Below are positions 28,243 through 36,522 of a stretch of DNA of 64,000 bases, in pieces. The position numbers and the translations under genes were made by a program. The notes under the pieces were generated by a model, which worked only from the letters and a program-made list of their open reading frames with translations, was not told where the DNA came from and did no database searches. How positions within the stretch are numbered: position 1 is the first letter of the stretch; each line of letters begins with the position of its first letter. Source of the DNA: Rhizobiales bacterium Ga0077537 (GTDB taxonomy: Bacteria > Pseudomonadota > Alphaproteobacteria > Rhizobiales > Hyphomicrobiaceae); contig LNEM01000024.1 of assembly GCA_001464955.1 (NCBI GenBank), positions 186,001 through 250,000 of the forward strand, in the 5' to 3' direction.

Positions 28243-28856
28243 GCGCGCCCATGCGCATCGGCATCGACTTCGACAACACCATTGCCTGTTACGACGGCGT
28301 GTTTCGTGCGGCGGCCATCGAGCGCGGCCTCGTTCCGCCGGACATCGGTCCCTCGAAGAACGCTGTCCGCGACCTCCTGAACGGCACCGGCCGAAAGGAC
28401 GCGTTCACCGAGTTGCAGGGCTACGTCTACGGCGCGCGCATGGACCTTGCGCGGCCCTATCCCGGTGCCGCCGAGGCCATCGCATCCCTCCGCCGCGCCG
28501 GCCATGCGCTCTTCGTCGTCAGCCACAAGACGCGCACGCCCATGCGCGGCCCGGACTACGACCTCCACGCGGCCGCCCGGGGCTTTCTCGAGGCGAACGG
28601 CCTCGTCGGGCCCACCGCCTTCGCCGCTGACTGCATCCATTTCGAGGTGACGAAGGAGGCGAAGATCGCCCGCGCGACGGCGCTCGGCTGCGATGTCTTC
28701 ATCGACGATCTGCCGGAGATCCTGCGCATGGCCGACTTTCCGGCCGCCTGCCGCGCCATCCTGTTCGATCCCGAACGGCAGTGGCAGTCCGAGACGTTCG
28801 AGCGCCACGAGAGCTGGTCGTCTATCGCCGCAACGCTGATGGACGCCCGCTCGTGA
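28239..28856 (+). CDS. HAD-like protein, probable sugar phosphatase
   Basis: 205 residues. Motif I is DFDNTIACYD (DxDxT), motif II/III are carried by VVSHKTRTP, and motif IV is IDDLPEI. It is short and without a large cap, so it probably acts on a small phosphate ester or a phosphorylated protein. I use the GTG at 28239 that overlaps the upstream stop; an ATG at 28251 is equally possible. A four-base GTGA overlap links it to the kinase-like gene that follows. The substrate is not identifiable. Confidence 0.75.
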   Translation: MSAPMRIGIDFDNTIACYDGVFRAAAIERGLVPPDIGPSKNAVRDLLNGTGRKDAFTELQGYVYGARMDLARPYPGAAEAIASLRRAGHALFVVSHKTRTPMRGPDYDLHAAARGFLEANGLVGPTAFAADCIHFEVTKEAKIARATALGCDVFIDDLPEILRMADFPAACRAILFDPERQWQSETFERHESWSSIAATLMDARS

Positions 28857-29881
28857 CCACTTCAGCCGGCGCCCCCGAGGTCTGCGCTCTCGCCGCGCGC
28901 CTCGCCACCGCCGCGAAACTGCCGCCGCCTGTTTCTCTGACCGGCCTCGCCGGCGGCAAGAATAACCGCGTCTACCGCGTGACCCTCGAAGGCCGCGACG
29001 CACCGGTCGTTCTCAAGTGCTACTTCTCCGATGCGCGTGATGTGCGTGACCGGCGTCATGCCGAGTGGACATTCCTCGAACGCGCCTGGGCGGCGGGCAT
29101 TCGCAACGTGCCCGAGCCGCTCGCGACCGAACCTGCAGCTCACGCCGCCCTCTACAGCTTCGTCACCGGCGGCAAGCTCGCACCCGGCGAGGTCGCCGAT
29201 GCGCATGTCGCAGCCGCCATCCGCTTCGTCGTCGCGATCAACCGGACCGCCGGGATCTCGCTCCCCTTGCCGACGGCGTCCGAGGCCTGCTTCTCCATCG
29301 CGGCTCACGTCGATACTGTCGACCGCCGCGTCGCGCGCCTCGCGAACCTCGACGGCACGGCTCCACGCGTCGACGACGCACGACGCCTGGTGGCCGATCG
29401 CCTCGTGCCGGCCTGGACGCGCATCCGCAGCCGCATCCTGGCACTCCCCGGCGACGCGACGGAGGAACTGGGTCAGGCCAACCGCTGCATATCGCCGTCC
29501 GACTTCGGTTTTCACAACGCGCTGGTCTCAGCGACGGGCGACGTCTCATTCATTGATTTCGAATACGCGGGCCGCGACGATCCCGCGAAGCTTGTCTGCG
29601 ATTTCTTCTGTCAGCCCGAGATCCCCGTGCCGACTGGCCATCTCGACGGCGTTCTCGATGGCCTGAGCGGCGGCTTGCCGGTCGATGCTCACTTCCGGGA
29701 CCGCGCGATGACCCTTCTCGACGCCTATCGCATCAAGTGGGCGTGCATCATCCTGAACGAGTTTCTGCCCGTCGACGCCGCCCGCCGGGCGTTCGCGGAT
29801 GCAGGCGCGCGGGAAGCGCGGTGCGAGATCCAGCTCGCCAAGGCCGCACACACGCTGTCGCAGGTGGACGAGACGGCCTGA
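28853..29881 (+). CDS. APH/choline-kinase-fold phosphotransferase
   Basis: 342 residues starting at GTG 28853, inside the stop of the HAD gene. Features of the aminoglycoside/choline kinase fold: VVLKCYF (ATP-binding Lys), then SPSDFGFHNAL, where the catalytic Asp sits in a Brenner-type motif lacking the usual preceding His, then FIDFEYAGRDDP for metal binding. These kinases phosphorylate sugars, choline or antibiotics. In this cluster a sugar, perhaps at the anomeric carbon, is most likely. It ends 11 bases before the stop of convergent gmhB. Confidence 0.75.
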   Translation: MTTSAGAPEVCALAARLATAAKLPPPVSLTGLAGGKNNRVYRVTLEGRDAPVVLKCYFSDARDVRDRRHAEWTFLERAWAAGIRNVPEPLATEPAAHAALYSFVTGGKLAPGEVADAHVAAAIRFVVAINRTAGISLPLPTASEACFSIAAHVDTVDRRVARLANLDGTAPRVDDARRLVADRLVPAWTRIRSRILALPGDATEELGQANRCISPSDFGFHNALVSATGDVSFIDFEYAGRDDPAKLVCDFFCQPEIPVPTGHLDGVLDGLSGGLPVDAHFRDRAMTLLDAYRIKWACIILNEFLPVDAARRAFADAGAREARCEIQLAKAAHTLSQVDETA

Positions 29882-29892
29882 CGTGGTCGATT

Positions 29893-30456
29893 TCAGGGCG
29901 GGTCGATCGCGGCGGCATTAAGCCAACTGGCGGCGGCCTTCACGTCCGGCAGACGCACGACGCCGTCCAGTCCCGGCGGCGGCGAGGCCTTCGGCTCACC
30001 GACGAGCAGCAGCCGCCCGACACCCGCCGCATGTCCCGCCTGCATGTCCGTCCACTGGTCGCCGATCATGATCGACCGCCCGAGATCGAGACCGAGGTCC
30101 TGCGCCGCCTGCAGCAGCATGCCGGGCTCGGGCTTTCGCCAGGGATGCGCCGCCCGATAGCGCTCGACCACCGCCTCCGGATGGAACGGACAGTGGTAGA
30201 CCCGCGCGATGTCGATACCCCGGTCGGCCAGTTGCTCGAGCATCCACCCCGTGAGGCGCTCGAAATCGTCGGAGGTATAATAGCCTCGCCCGATCCCCGA
30301 CTGGTTGGTGACGATGACGAGCAGATGGCCGCGCTCCTGCGCCTTCGCGAGCATGTCGAACACGCCGTCGCGCCACTCGAACGCCGCGATCTCGGAGACA
30401 TACCCGCGATCGACGTTGATCACGCCATCACGGTCGAGAAGGAGCGCAGTTCGCAT
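29893..30456 (-). CDS. gmhB: D-glycero-D-manno-heptose 1,7-bisphosphate 7-phosphatase-like HAD protein
   Basis: 187 residues of the HAD-IIIA/GmhB family. LLLDRDGVINVD is motif I, VTNQSGIGRG motif II, and WRKPEPGM plus MIGDQWTDMQAG motifs III and IV. GmhB removes the C7 phosphate of heptose-1,7-bisphosphate. The zinc loop of E. coli GmhB has four ligands; here the first pair is kept (HCPFHP) but the second reads AHPWRKP instead of CxCRKP, so the site is incomplete or uses His. Transcribed toward the heptose cluster from the opposite strand. The 143 bases between it and the next gene hold nothing I recognise. Confidence 0.85.
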   Translation of the reverse strand: MRTALLLDRDGVINVDRGYVSEIAAFEWRDGVFDMLAKAQERGHLLVIVTNQSGIGRGYYTSDDFERLTGWMLEQLADRGIDIARVYHCPFHPEAVVERYRAAHPWRKPEPGMLLQAAQDLGLDLGRSIMIGDQWTDMQAGHAAGVGRLLLVGEPKASPPPGLDGVVRLPDVKAAASWLNAAAIDPP

Positions 30457-30599
30457 CGCAGTACACCCAAATCAGCGGACCGCGCCGGTCGCGCAAGGCC
30501 GCCGTTTCCCCAGCTTCACCCATCAAGTGGGCTATCGCAAAAGCGGCGTCAACGGCTGAGCCGCTCACGTCGAGCGTGCCCTGATTTCGCATCGTCGTC

Positions 30600-31556
30600 T
30601 CAGAAATTCCACTGCACCGGCGCGGCTCCCGCGATGGGAGAGCGGAACGTGGCTATCCGGCTGCCGGCAAGATTGCCGAGATAGACGGTCTTGAGGTCCG
30701 GCCCGCCGAACGCGACACTCGCGATGTTCTTGAGGCTTCGCTTCGCGCCGATCTCGACGTGCGCGCGGCCCCGCCGACCGGCGTTGAAATAGTCCTCCGC
30801 CCAAGCGACGTCGGCTGCGTCCGCGTCGTCGAGGATGAGGGTCCTTGTGCCATCGCGCGCGATGCGGATCACGCGGTTCGAGCAGACGCACGCGACCCAC
30901 ACGCCACCCTCGCCATCGAACGCGAAGCCGTCCGGGAACTCGCCCGCACCGAACGTATGCACGGTCTCACGCCGTCCGAGCTTTTTGCCTTTTACCGGGA
31001 ACCGCGACACCCGCTTGGCGCAGGTCTCGTTGACGTAGAGCCATTCCCCCGTCGGATCGACGCGGCACTCGTTGGTGAACCCGATGCCATCGGCGACGAT
31101 GTGCGCGCCGTCCGCGTCCCGTCGGACGATGAAACCGTCGGCATGGCGCGGATGGAACGAGATCTCGCGGGGATAGGCGCGCGTCGAGACCGAGATCCAC
31201 TCCGTCCCGTCCCGATCGACGCCGACGAAATTGCACACCCGCAGAAGCTCGCCGTCCGCCTCGAAAAGATGCGGAAAGAGCCGCCACTCCCGATCGAGCC
31301 GCCACACCCCGCCACCGGGTCCGAGGTTGGCGAGCAGGAACTCCCGATCCCGGGTCATCGCGACCCCGTTCGGAATGAAGCCGGGCGGCGCGCCGATCAT
31401 CTCCCGCTTCGGCTTTCCGATCTCGGCGATGCCGCTGTGGTGGTCGCCGGCGAACACCTCGCCTTTTGCAGTCGTGAGCACGCACTCGGGCCGCTTGAGG
31501 CCTTCGCCGACCCAACTGACGGCGCTGAGCGGGATGAGCGGTGTTTCGGCGGACAT
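30600..31556 (-). CDS. SMP-30/gluconolactonase-family protein
   Basis: 318 residues from the ATG at 31556; a longer frame to 31757 would add 67 residues without homology. It looks like a six-bladed beta-propeller of the SMP-30/gluconolactonase/LRE family: FIPNGVAMTRDREFLLANLG, GIGFTNECRVDPTGEWLYVNET and FPDGFAFDGEGGVWVAC are typical metal-ligand blades. These enzymes hydrolyse sugar lactones or act as lactonases with a divalent metal. No signal peptide. Divergent from metY, with a 131-base gap between them. Confidence 0.8.
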   Translation of the reverse strand: MSAETPLIPLSAVSWVGEGLKRPECVLTTAKGEVFAGDHHSGIAEIGKPKREMIGAPPGFIPNGVAMTRDREFLLANLGPGGGVWRLDREWRLFPHLFEADGELLRVCNFVGVDRDGTEWISVSTRAYPREISFHPRHADGFIVRRDADGAHIVADGIGFTNECRVDPTGEWLYVNETCAKRVSRFPVKGKKLGRRETVHTFGAGEFPDGFAFDGEGGVWVACVCSNRVIRIARDGTRTLILDDADAADVAWAEDYFNAGRRGRAHVEIGAKRSLKNIASVAFGGPDLKTVYLGNLAGSRIATFRSPIAGAAPVQWNF

Positions 31557-31687
31557 GGTGCGGCCCCTGGGCTTCGGATCTGGAGGCGAAAGGATGCGGC
31601 AGCCGCAGGGCCGCGTAAAGCCGTACGCGATGATGGACGGCAAGGCGTCCCACGGCCTAGGTTTGCCCGACCCGCAACGGAGGCCCC

Positions 31688-32983
31688 ATGCCCGCCGATC
31701 AATACCCGCGCCTCGACACCCTCGCCTTGCATGCGGGCCAGCAGCCGGACCCGACAACCGGTGCCCGCGCCGTGCCCATCTACCAGACGACCTCGTTCGC
31801 TTTCGAGAGCACCGAGCACGCCGCCGGCCTTTTCAACCTGGAGCGCGCCGGCCACATCTATTCGCGCATCTCGAACCCGACCGTCGCCGTCTTCGAGGAG
31901 CGCATGGCGGCCCTGGAGGGCGGCGTCGGCGCGGTCGCGACCGCGAGCGGACAGGCCGCCCTGTTCCTCGCCATCGCGACCCTGATGGGAGCCGGCGCCC
32001 ATATCGTCGCCTCGAGCCGTCTCTACGGCGGCACACACAATATGCTGGTCCACACGCTGCCGCGGTTCGGCATCACGGCGACGCTCGTCGATCCGGGCGA
32101 CGCCGCGAACTTCGCGGCCGCAATCCGCCCCGAGACGCGTCTGGTGCTGGCCGAGACATTGGGCAACCCGGGCCTCCAGGTGCTCGATATCCGGGCCGTC
32201 GCCGAGGTTGCGCACGCAGCCGGCCTGCCGCTGATGATCGACTCGACCTTCTCGACGCCGGTCCTGAACCGCCCCTTCGAATGGGGCGCCGACATCGTCA
32301 TGCACTCCGCGACCAAGTTCATCGGCGGCCACGGCATCGCCATCGGCGGCGTGGTCGTCGATAGCGGTCGCTTCGACTGGACCGCGTCCGGCAGGTTCCC
32401 GACCCTGACCGAGCCCTATGCCGGCTACCACGGCCTCACCTTCGCCGAGGAGTTCGGCCCGGCCGCGTTCGCCATGCGCGCGCGCGCCGAAGGTCTGCGC
32501 GATTTCGGCGCCGCCATGGCCCCGCAGACGGCGTTCTATCTGCTGCAGGGCCTCGAAACGCTACCCGTCCGCATGGCCCGGCATGTCTCGAACGCGGAGA
32601 CCGTTGCCGCGGCCCTAGAGCGGAACCCGGCCGTGAGCTGGGTCCGCTATCCGGGTCTCGACAGCCATCCCGGCCGCGCCCTCGCGAAAATACAGTTCCC
32701 GAAGGGCTGCGGCGCCATGCTGAGCTTCGGCGTGAAGGGCGGTCGCGCGGCCGGCGCCCGCGTCATCGAGCGGCTGCGGGTGTTCTCGCATCTCGCCAAC
32801 GTCGGGGACGCCAAGTCGCTGGTGATCCACCCGGCGTCGACGACACACCAGCAGATGAGCGCCGCCGAACTCGACGCTGCCGGGATCGGCGAGGATCTCG
32901 TGCGCCTGTCGGTCGGCCTCGAAGACCCCACCGACCTGATCGAGGATCTCGAGCAGGCCCTCAAGGCCTCGCAGAAGGGCTGA
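31688..32983 (+). CDS. metY: O-acetylhomoserine sulfhydrylase / Cys-Met metabolism PLP enzyme
   Basis: 431 residues of the fold-I PLP gamma-family. The pyridoxal-phosphate lysine is in HSATKFIGGHG, preceded by YSRISNPTVAVFEERMAALEG-type and LMIDSTFSTPVLNRPFEWGAD segments. The length (~430) and the long middle region after the lysine are those of MetY-type O-acetylhomoserine aminocarboxypropyltransferase rather than shorter cystathionine enzymes. It joins O-acetylhomoserine with sulfide to make homocysteine. GGAGG is four bases before the ATG. The alpha/beta hydrolase gene follows after four bases. Confidence 0.85.
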   Translation: MPADQYPRLDTLALHAGQQPDPTTGARAVPIYQTTSFAFESTEHAAGLFNLERAGHIYSRISNPTVAVFEERMAALEGGVGAVATASGQAALFLAIATLMGAGAHIVASSRLYGGTHNMLVHTLPRFGITATLVDPGDAANFAAAIRPETRLVLAETLGNPGLQVLDIRAVAEVAHAAGLPLMIDSTFSTPVLNRPFEWGADIVMHSATKFIGGHGIAIGGVVVDSGRFDWTASGRFPTLTEPYAGYHGLTFAEEFGPAAFAMRARAEGLRDFGAAMAPQTAFYLLQGLETLPVRMARHVSNAETVAAALERNPAVSWVRYPGLDSHPGRALAKIQFPKGCGAMLSFGVKGGRAAGARVIERLRVFSHLANVGDAKSLVIHPASTTHQQMSAAELDAAGIGEDLVRLSVGLEDPTDLIEDLEQALKASQKG

Positions 32984-32987
32984 CGCC

Positions 32988-33788
32988 ATGCACCTGACTG
33001 TCGACGCAGAGAAGGTCTATGCCGCGACCGGCGGCCGCTCGCTCGAACCCGGCAAACCGACGATCGCGTTCATCCACGGCGCGGGGCTCGACCACACCTG
33101 CTGGCAGATGCAGAGCCGCTGGTTCGCGTGGCACGGCTGGAACGCCCTCGCGCTCGATCTCCCGGCGCACGGCCGCTCCGGCGGCGCGCCCCTGACGAGC
33201 ATCGAGGCCATGGTCGCGTGGCTGTTCCGCGTGCTCGATGCGGCAGGTGCGCCCAAAGCCTCTCTCGTCGGCCATTCCATGGGCGCCGTCATTGCCCTCG
33301 AAGCCGCCGCCACGGCACCGGACCGGATCGAGCGCCTGGGCTTGCTCGGCGTCTCGTCCGCGATGCCCGTCCACCCGTCGCTTCTCTCAGCCGCCCGCGA
33401 CACCCCGGACAAGGCCTACGACATGATGACGGGCTGGTGCTTTGCCGCCCCTGCGAAGATCGGCGGCAACAGGGCCTCGGGCATGTGGATGACCGGCGCC
33501 GCCCGGGCGTTGCTGGGACAGGGGCGGGACGGCGCGCTTGCCGCCGACCTCGCGGCCTGCAATGCCTGGACGACGGCGACTGCGTCGGCCGCCCGCATCT
33601 CCGCCCCGACGGTGCTGGTCCTGGGCGACAGTGACGTCATGACGCCCGCGAAGAAGGGCCGTGAACTTGCGGCACTCGTCCCCGGCGCACGATGCGAGAT
33701 CCTGTCCCGCTGCGGCCACATGATGATGCAGGAGCGACCGGACGAAACCCTCGACGCCTTGATCCGTCATTTCGGCCCCCGGGCCTGA
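32988..33788 (+). CDS. Alpha/beta-fold hydrolase
   Basis: 266 residues. The oxyanion-side FIHGAGLDHTCW, nucleophile elbow GHSMGA with Ser97, acid in LGDSDVMTP and histidine in CGHMMMQE make a complete triad. No signal peptide, so it is cytoplasmic. The substrate cannot be named. It lies four bases after metY and 22 bases before the gamma-glutamyltransferase-like gene, so the three are probably co-transcribed. Confidence 0.85.
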   Translation: MHLTVDAEKVYAATGGRSLEPGKPTIAFIHGAGLDHTCWQMQSRWFAWHGWNALALDLPAHGRSGGAPLTSIEAMVAWLFRVLDAAGAPKASLVGHSMGAVIALEAAATAPDRIERLGLLGVSSAMPVHPSLLSAARDTPDKAYDMMTGWCFAAPAKIGGNRASGMWMTGAARALLGQGRDGALAADLAACNAWTTATASAARISAPTVLVLGDSDVMTPAKKGRELAALVPGARCEILSRCGHMMMQERPDETLDALIRHFGPRA

Positions 33789-33810
33789 ACCCCGAAACCG
33801 CGAGAGCCCC

Positions 33811-35412
33811 ATGCCGTCCCATCATGATCTGCGTTCGCCCAACCAGTCCCGCCGTCGCTCGGTGACGAAGCCGTCGACCCGGTCGCGCAAGGGCATAGTG
33901 GTTACCCAGAATCGCATCGCCTCCGAGGTCGGCGCCCGCGTCTTGAAGGAAGGCGGGAACGCCATGGACGCCGCCATTGCCGCCGCCTTCGCGGTCGGCG
34001 TCGTCGAGCCCTGGATGAGCGGCATCGGCGGCGTCGGCGCCCTGCTTCACAGGAACGCACGGACGGGCAAGGTCACGGCGGTCGATTTCGGTGGCCGCTC
34101 CCCGGCTGGCCTCCGCCTCGAGGATTTCAAGGTCACCAGCGACCATGACAAGGCCAATCCGTTCGGCTGGCCGGCCGTCGCCGGCAACGTCAACACGGTC
34201 GGCGCCAAGGCCGTGGTTGCCCCCTCGCAGCCGGCCGGTCTGGCCCTCGCCCACAAGCTGCTCGGCTCAAAGCCGTGGGCCAGGCTCGTCGCACCGGCCG
34301 CAGCCCTTGCCGACGAAGGCATGGTCGTCGACCACCACACGACGCTGACCATCGCCAACGCCCTCGCCGACCTGAGGAACGATCCCGGCGCCAGCGAGCG
34401 CTACCTCCGCGGCGGCTGCCCGCCGATCGCACCCGCGCCCCAGACCGGCAATGAGATGCTGCGGCTTCCCGCGCCGACCCTCGCCCGCACGCTGCGCACA
34501 ATCGCGTCCGAAGGCGCCGACGCCATGTATCGGGGTCCACTCGCACGTGCGATCGCCGAGGATGTGCAGGCGCTCGGCGGCTATCTCTCGGTCGAGGACA
34601 TGGCAGGCGTTGCGCCGGTGGAGCGCGAGCCGCTCTCCCGCGACTATCGCGGCCACCGTCTGACGGTTCTCCCCGAGCTGAACGGCGGCCCGACGCTGCT
34701 CCTCGCCTTTGATCATCTCGCACGTCACGGCGGCGCGCCGACGACCCACCCGGACGGCGACCGTTTCGTCGCCTACGCGACGGCGCTGGCGTTCGCCTGG
34801 GACGACCGCTTCCGCCGCATGGGCGACGCGGGCGAGCGCGGCCTGCCGACATCGACGACGCATCTCTCCGTCATCGACGCGGAAGGCAACATCGTCACGC
34901 TGACGCAGACACTGTTGTCGCTGTTCGGTTCGCGCATCGTCCTGCCGAAGTCCGGCATCCTGATGAACAACGGCATCAACTGGTTCGATCCCCGGCCGGA
35001 TCGCCCTAACGGCCTCGCGCCGGGCAAGCGCGGGCTCTCGAACTATGTGCCGACGCTGATGGAAAAGGATGGTATGGCCGTCGGCATCGGCGGCTGCGGC
35101 GGCCGACGCATCATCCCGGCCGTGTTCCAGATCCTCGCCATGATGGCCGATTTCGGCTGGGATCTCGACACGGCCTTCCACCAGCCTCGGATCGACGTCT
35201 CGGGCGGCAAGGCGGTCACCGTCGATCGCCGCCTCCCGGACGCGACGCGCCACGCCTTGTCACGTTCGTTCGATACGATGGAGGTGGACCCGCTGCCGCA
35301 TCCGACCAACTTCACGATTGCGGGCGCCGTTCGACGCCTCGGCAGCGAGAACGAAGGCGCGACCGAGCCCCAGCAATCGTGGAGCGAGGCCGTCTCCGAA
35401 GACGAGGTCTGA
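33811..35412 (+). CDS. Gamma-glutamyltransferase-family protein (Ntn hydrolase)
   Basis: 533 residues. The N-terminal GIVVTQNRIASEVGARVLKEGGNAMDAAIAAA is the start of the GGT fold. The autocleavage and nucleophile threonine is in PTSTTHLSVIDAEGNIVTLTQ, about residue 349, which would give chains of about 348 and 185 residues. No signal peptide is seen, whereas true GGTs are periplasmic, so a cytosolic acylase or catabolic hydrolase is more likely. Genes for a Rid-like protein and an unknown protein follow. GAGAG lies just upstream of the ATG. Confidence 0.85.
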   Translation: MPSHHDLRSPNQSRRRSVTKPSTRSRKGIVVTQNRIASEVGARVLKEGGNAMDAAIAAAFAVGVVEPWMSGIGGVGALLHRNARTGKVTAVDFGGRSPAGLRLEDFKVTSDHDKANPFGWPAVAGNVNTVGAKAVVAPSQPAGLALAHKLLGSKPWARLVAPAAALADEGMVVDHHTTLTIANALADLRNDPGASERYLRGGCPPIAPAPQTGNEMLRLPAPTLARTLRTIASEGADAMYRGPLARAIAEDVQALGGYLSVEDMAGVAPVEREPLSRDYRGHRLTVLPELNGGPTLLLAFDHLARHGGAPTTHPDGDRFVAYATALAFAWDDRFRRMGDAGERGLPTSTTHLSVIDAEGNIVTLTQTLLSLFGSRIVLPKSGILMNNGINWFDPRPDRPNGLAPGKRGLSNYVPTLMEKDGMAVGIGGCGGRRIIPAVFQILAMMADFGWDLDTAFHQPRIDVSGGKAVTVDRRLPDATRHALSRSFDTMEVDPLPHPTNFTIAGAVRRLGSENEGATEPQQSWSEAVSEDEV

Positions 35413-35451
35413 GAACGCCGTAAGTGAACCGACCAACCCGAGGAGGTGCCC

Positions 35452-35847
35452 ATGGCCCTGAAGATCGAGCAGATCGCAGCAAAGAGCGTTTTCGACCCGC
35501 CCGGCTACACCCAGACCATCAAGGTGACCGGAGCCCAGTCCATCATTCTGATCTCCGGGCAGGTCGACTATGATGAAAAAGGCAGCGTCGGCCATTCCGG
35601 CGACTTCGCCGCCCAGGCGCGCGCCGTATTTGCGGCATTGAAAGCCCAGGTCGAGGCGGCCGGTGGCACGGTCGCCAACATCGTAAAGCTGAACACCTAT
35701 CTCGTGGATGTTCGCCATCGCGCCGAGTTGGCCGCCATCCGCGAGGAGGTCTTCGGCAAGAAAGCCCCCGCATCGACCCTGATCGGCGTGACCGCACTGG
35801 CGCTGCCCGGCTGGCTGATCGAGGTCGAGGCCATCGCCGTCATCTGA
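35452..35847 (+). CDS. Rid (YjgF/YER057c/UK114) family protein
   Basis: 131 residues from the ATG at 35452; AGGAGG five bases upstream fixes the start. The Rid fold is indicated by SIILISGQVDYDE, NIVKLNTYLVDVRHRAELAAIREEVF and the C-terminal EVEAIAVI. In canonical RidA an Arg in the segment after the FG-x-x-P stretch binds the imine carboxylate; here that segment reads PASTLIGV with Ser in its place. It may therefore belong to a Rid subfamily without imine deaminase activity. Located in a run with the GGT-like gene. Confidence 0.82.
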   Translation: MALKIEQIAAKSVFDPPGYTQTIKVTGAQSIILISGQVDYDEKGSVGHSGDFAAQARAVFAALKAQVEAAGGTVANIVKLNTYLVDVRHRAELAAIREEVFGKKAPASTLIGVTALALPGWLIEVEAIAVI

Positions 35848-35868
35848 ACCCTGAACACGGAGTATCAC

Positions 35869-36447
35869 ATGTCTATCGCAGACCCGAACAAGACCATCCT
35901 GACCGGCGAGAACCCGTTCATCCGCCTGTCGGCCAAGGACGGCGACCCCAACTCGACCGATGCCAGCTTCTGGCGGATCTATCTGTCGCCGGCCGGCCCC
36001 GGCCACGTGCTCTACATGAAGAGCGAACTGACCGACGGCAAATGGCGCATCTGGTCCGACAACATCTCCATGGCCCGCTGGCTGCAGACGACGGTGCAGG
36101 GCATGCTCAATGCCGAACTCGCCAATACCGACATCCCGGTCTACGACGCCGAGTTCGACAAGGAGGGCGATCCGCGCACGTTCTGGACCGAGCGCATCGT
36201 CTCCACCACCGATGAGATCAACCTGACCTGGTACGACATCGGCGAGCCGCTGATGCTCCACACCCAGCCCAACCAGGTTCCGGGCCGCAAGTACGGCCTC
36301 AACACCGTGCTGATCCCGACACTCGGGGCCCGCATCGAGCGCAATGGCATGCTCGCATCCGGCAAGCCGTGGAAGCGGGAACGTGAGGGCCGTCCGTTCT
36401 CGACCTGTGCGCTCGCCTTCTCGGAGAGCTGGACCGAGCCGCGCTGA
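35869..36447 (+). CDS. Conserved hypothetical protein
   Basis: 192 residues, soluble, without signal peptide or membrane segment, and with no motif I recognise. It is rich in Trp and has a well-packed composition (SFWRIYLSP, GKWRIWSDNISMARWLQ, FWTERIVSTTDEINLTWYDI), suggesting a beta-rich globular domain. It starts 21 bases after the Rid-like gene and shares its strand, so it is probably the last gene of that unit. A hairpin at 36478-36502 follows. Confidence 0.65.
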   Translation: MSIADPNKTILTGENPFIRLSAKDGDPNSTDASFWRIYLSPAGPGHVLYMKSELTDGKWRIWSDNISMARWLQTTVQGMLNAELANTDIPVYDAEFDKEGDPRTFWTERIVSTTDEINLTWYDIGEPLMLHTQPNQVPGRKYGLNTVLIPTLGARIERNGMLASGKPWKREREGRPFSTCALAFSESWTEPR

Positions 36448-36477
36448 GCGGCCTGCACACCTGAGGACACGCATCAC

Positions 36478-36502
36478 GGCCGGCAGCTCACCCCTGCCGG
36501 CC
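36478..36502. terminator. Bidirectional hairpin terminator between convergent genes
   Basis: Perfect 9-bp inverted repeat (GGCCGGCAG / CTGCCGGCC) with a 7-base loop. It stands between the stop of the hypothetical gene at 36447 and the stop of the DUF1272 gene at 36523, and could serve both. No clear T-run on either side. Confidence 0.5.
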
Positions 36503-36522
36503 ATCGGGGTTGCAGATCCCGG

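Noticed and set aside
28853-29881. Aminoglycoside resistance gene
   Set aside because: APH fold only; it is embedded in and overlaps genes of a sugar cluster, and the catalytic motif is not that of resistance enzymes.
31557-31687. SAM-II riboswitch upstream of metY
   Set aside because: Alphaproteobacterial metY/metZ/metA genes can have one, but only a small CGCGTA/TACGCG hairpin (31612-31629) is seen and the conserved SAM-II pseudoknot segments are missing.
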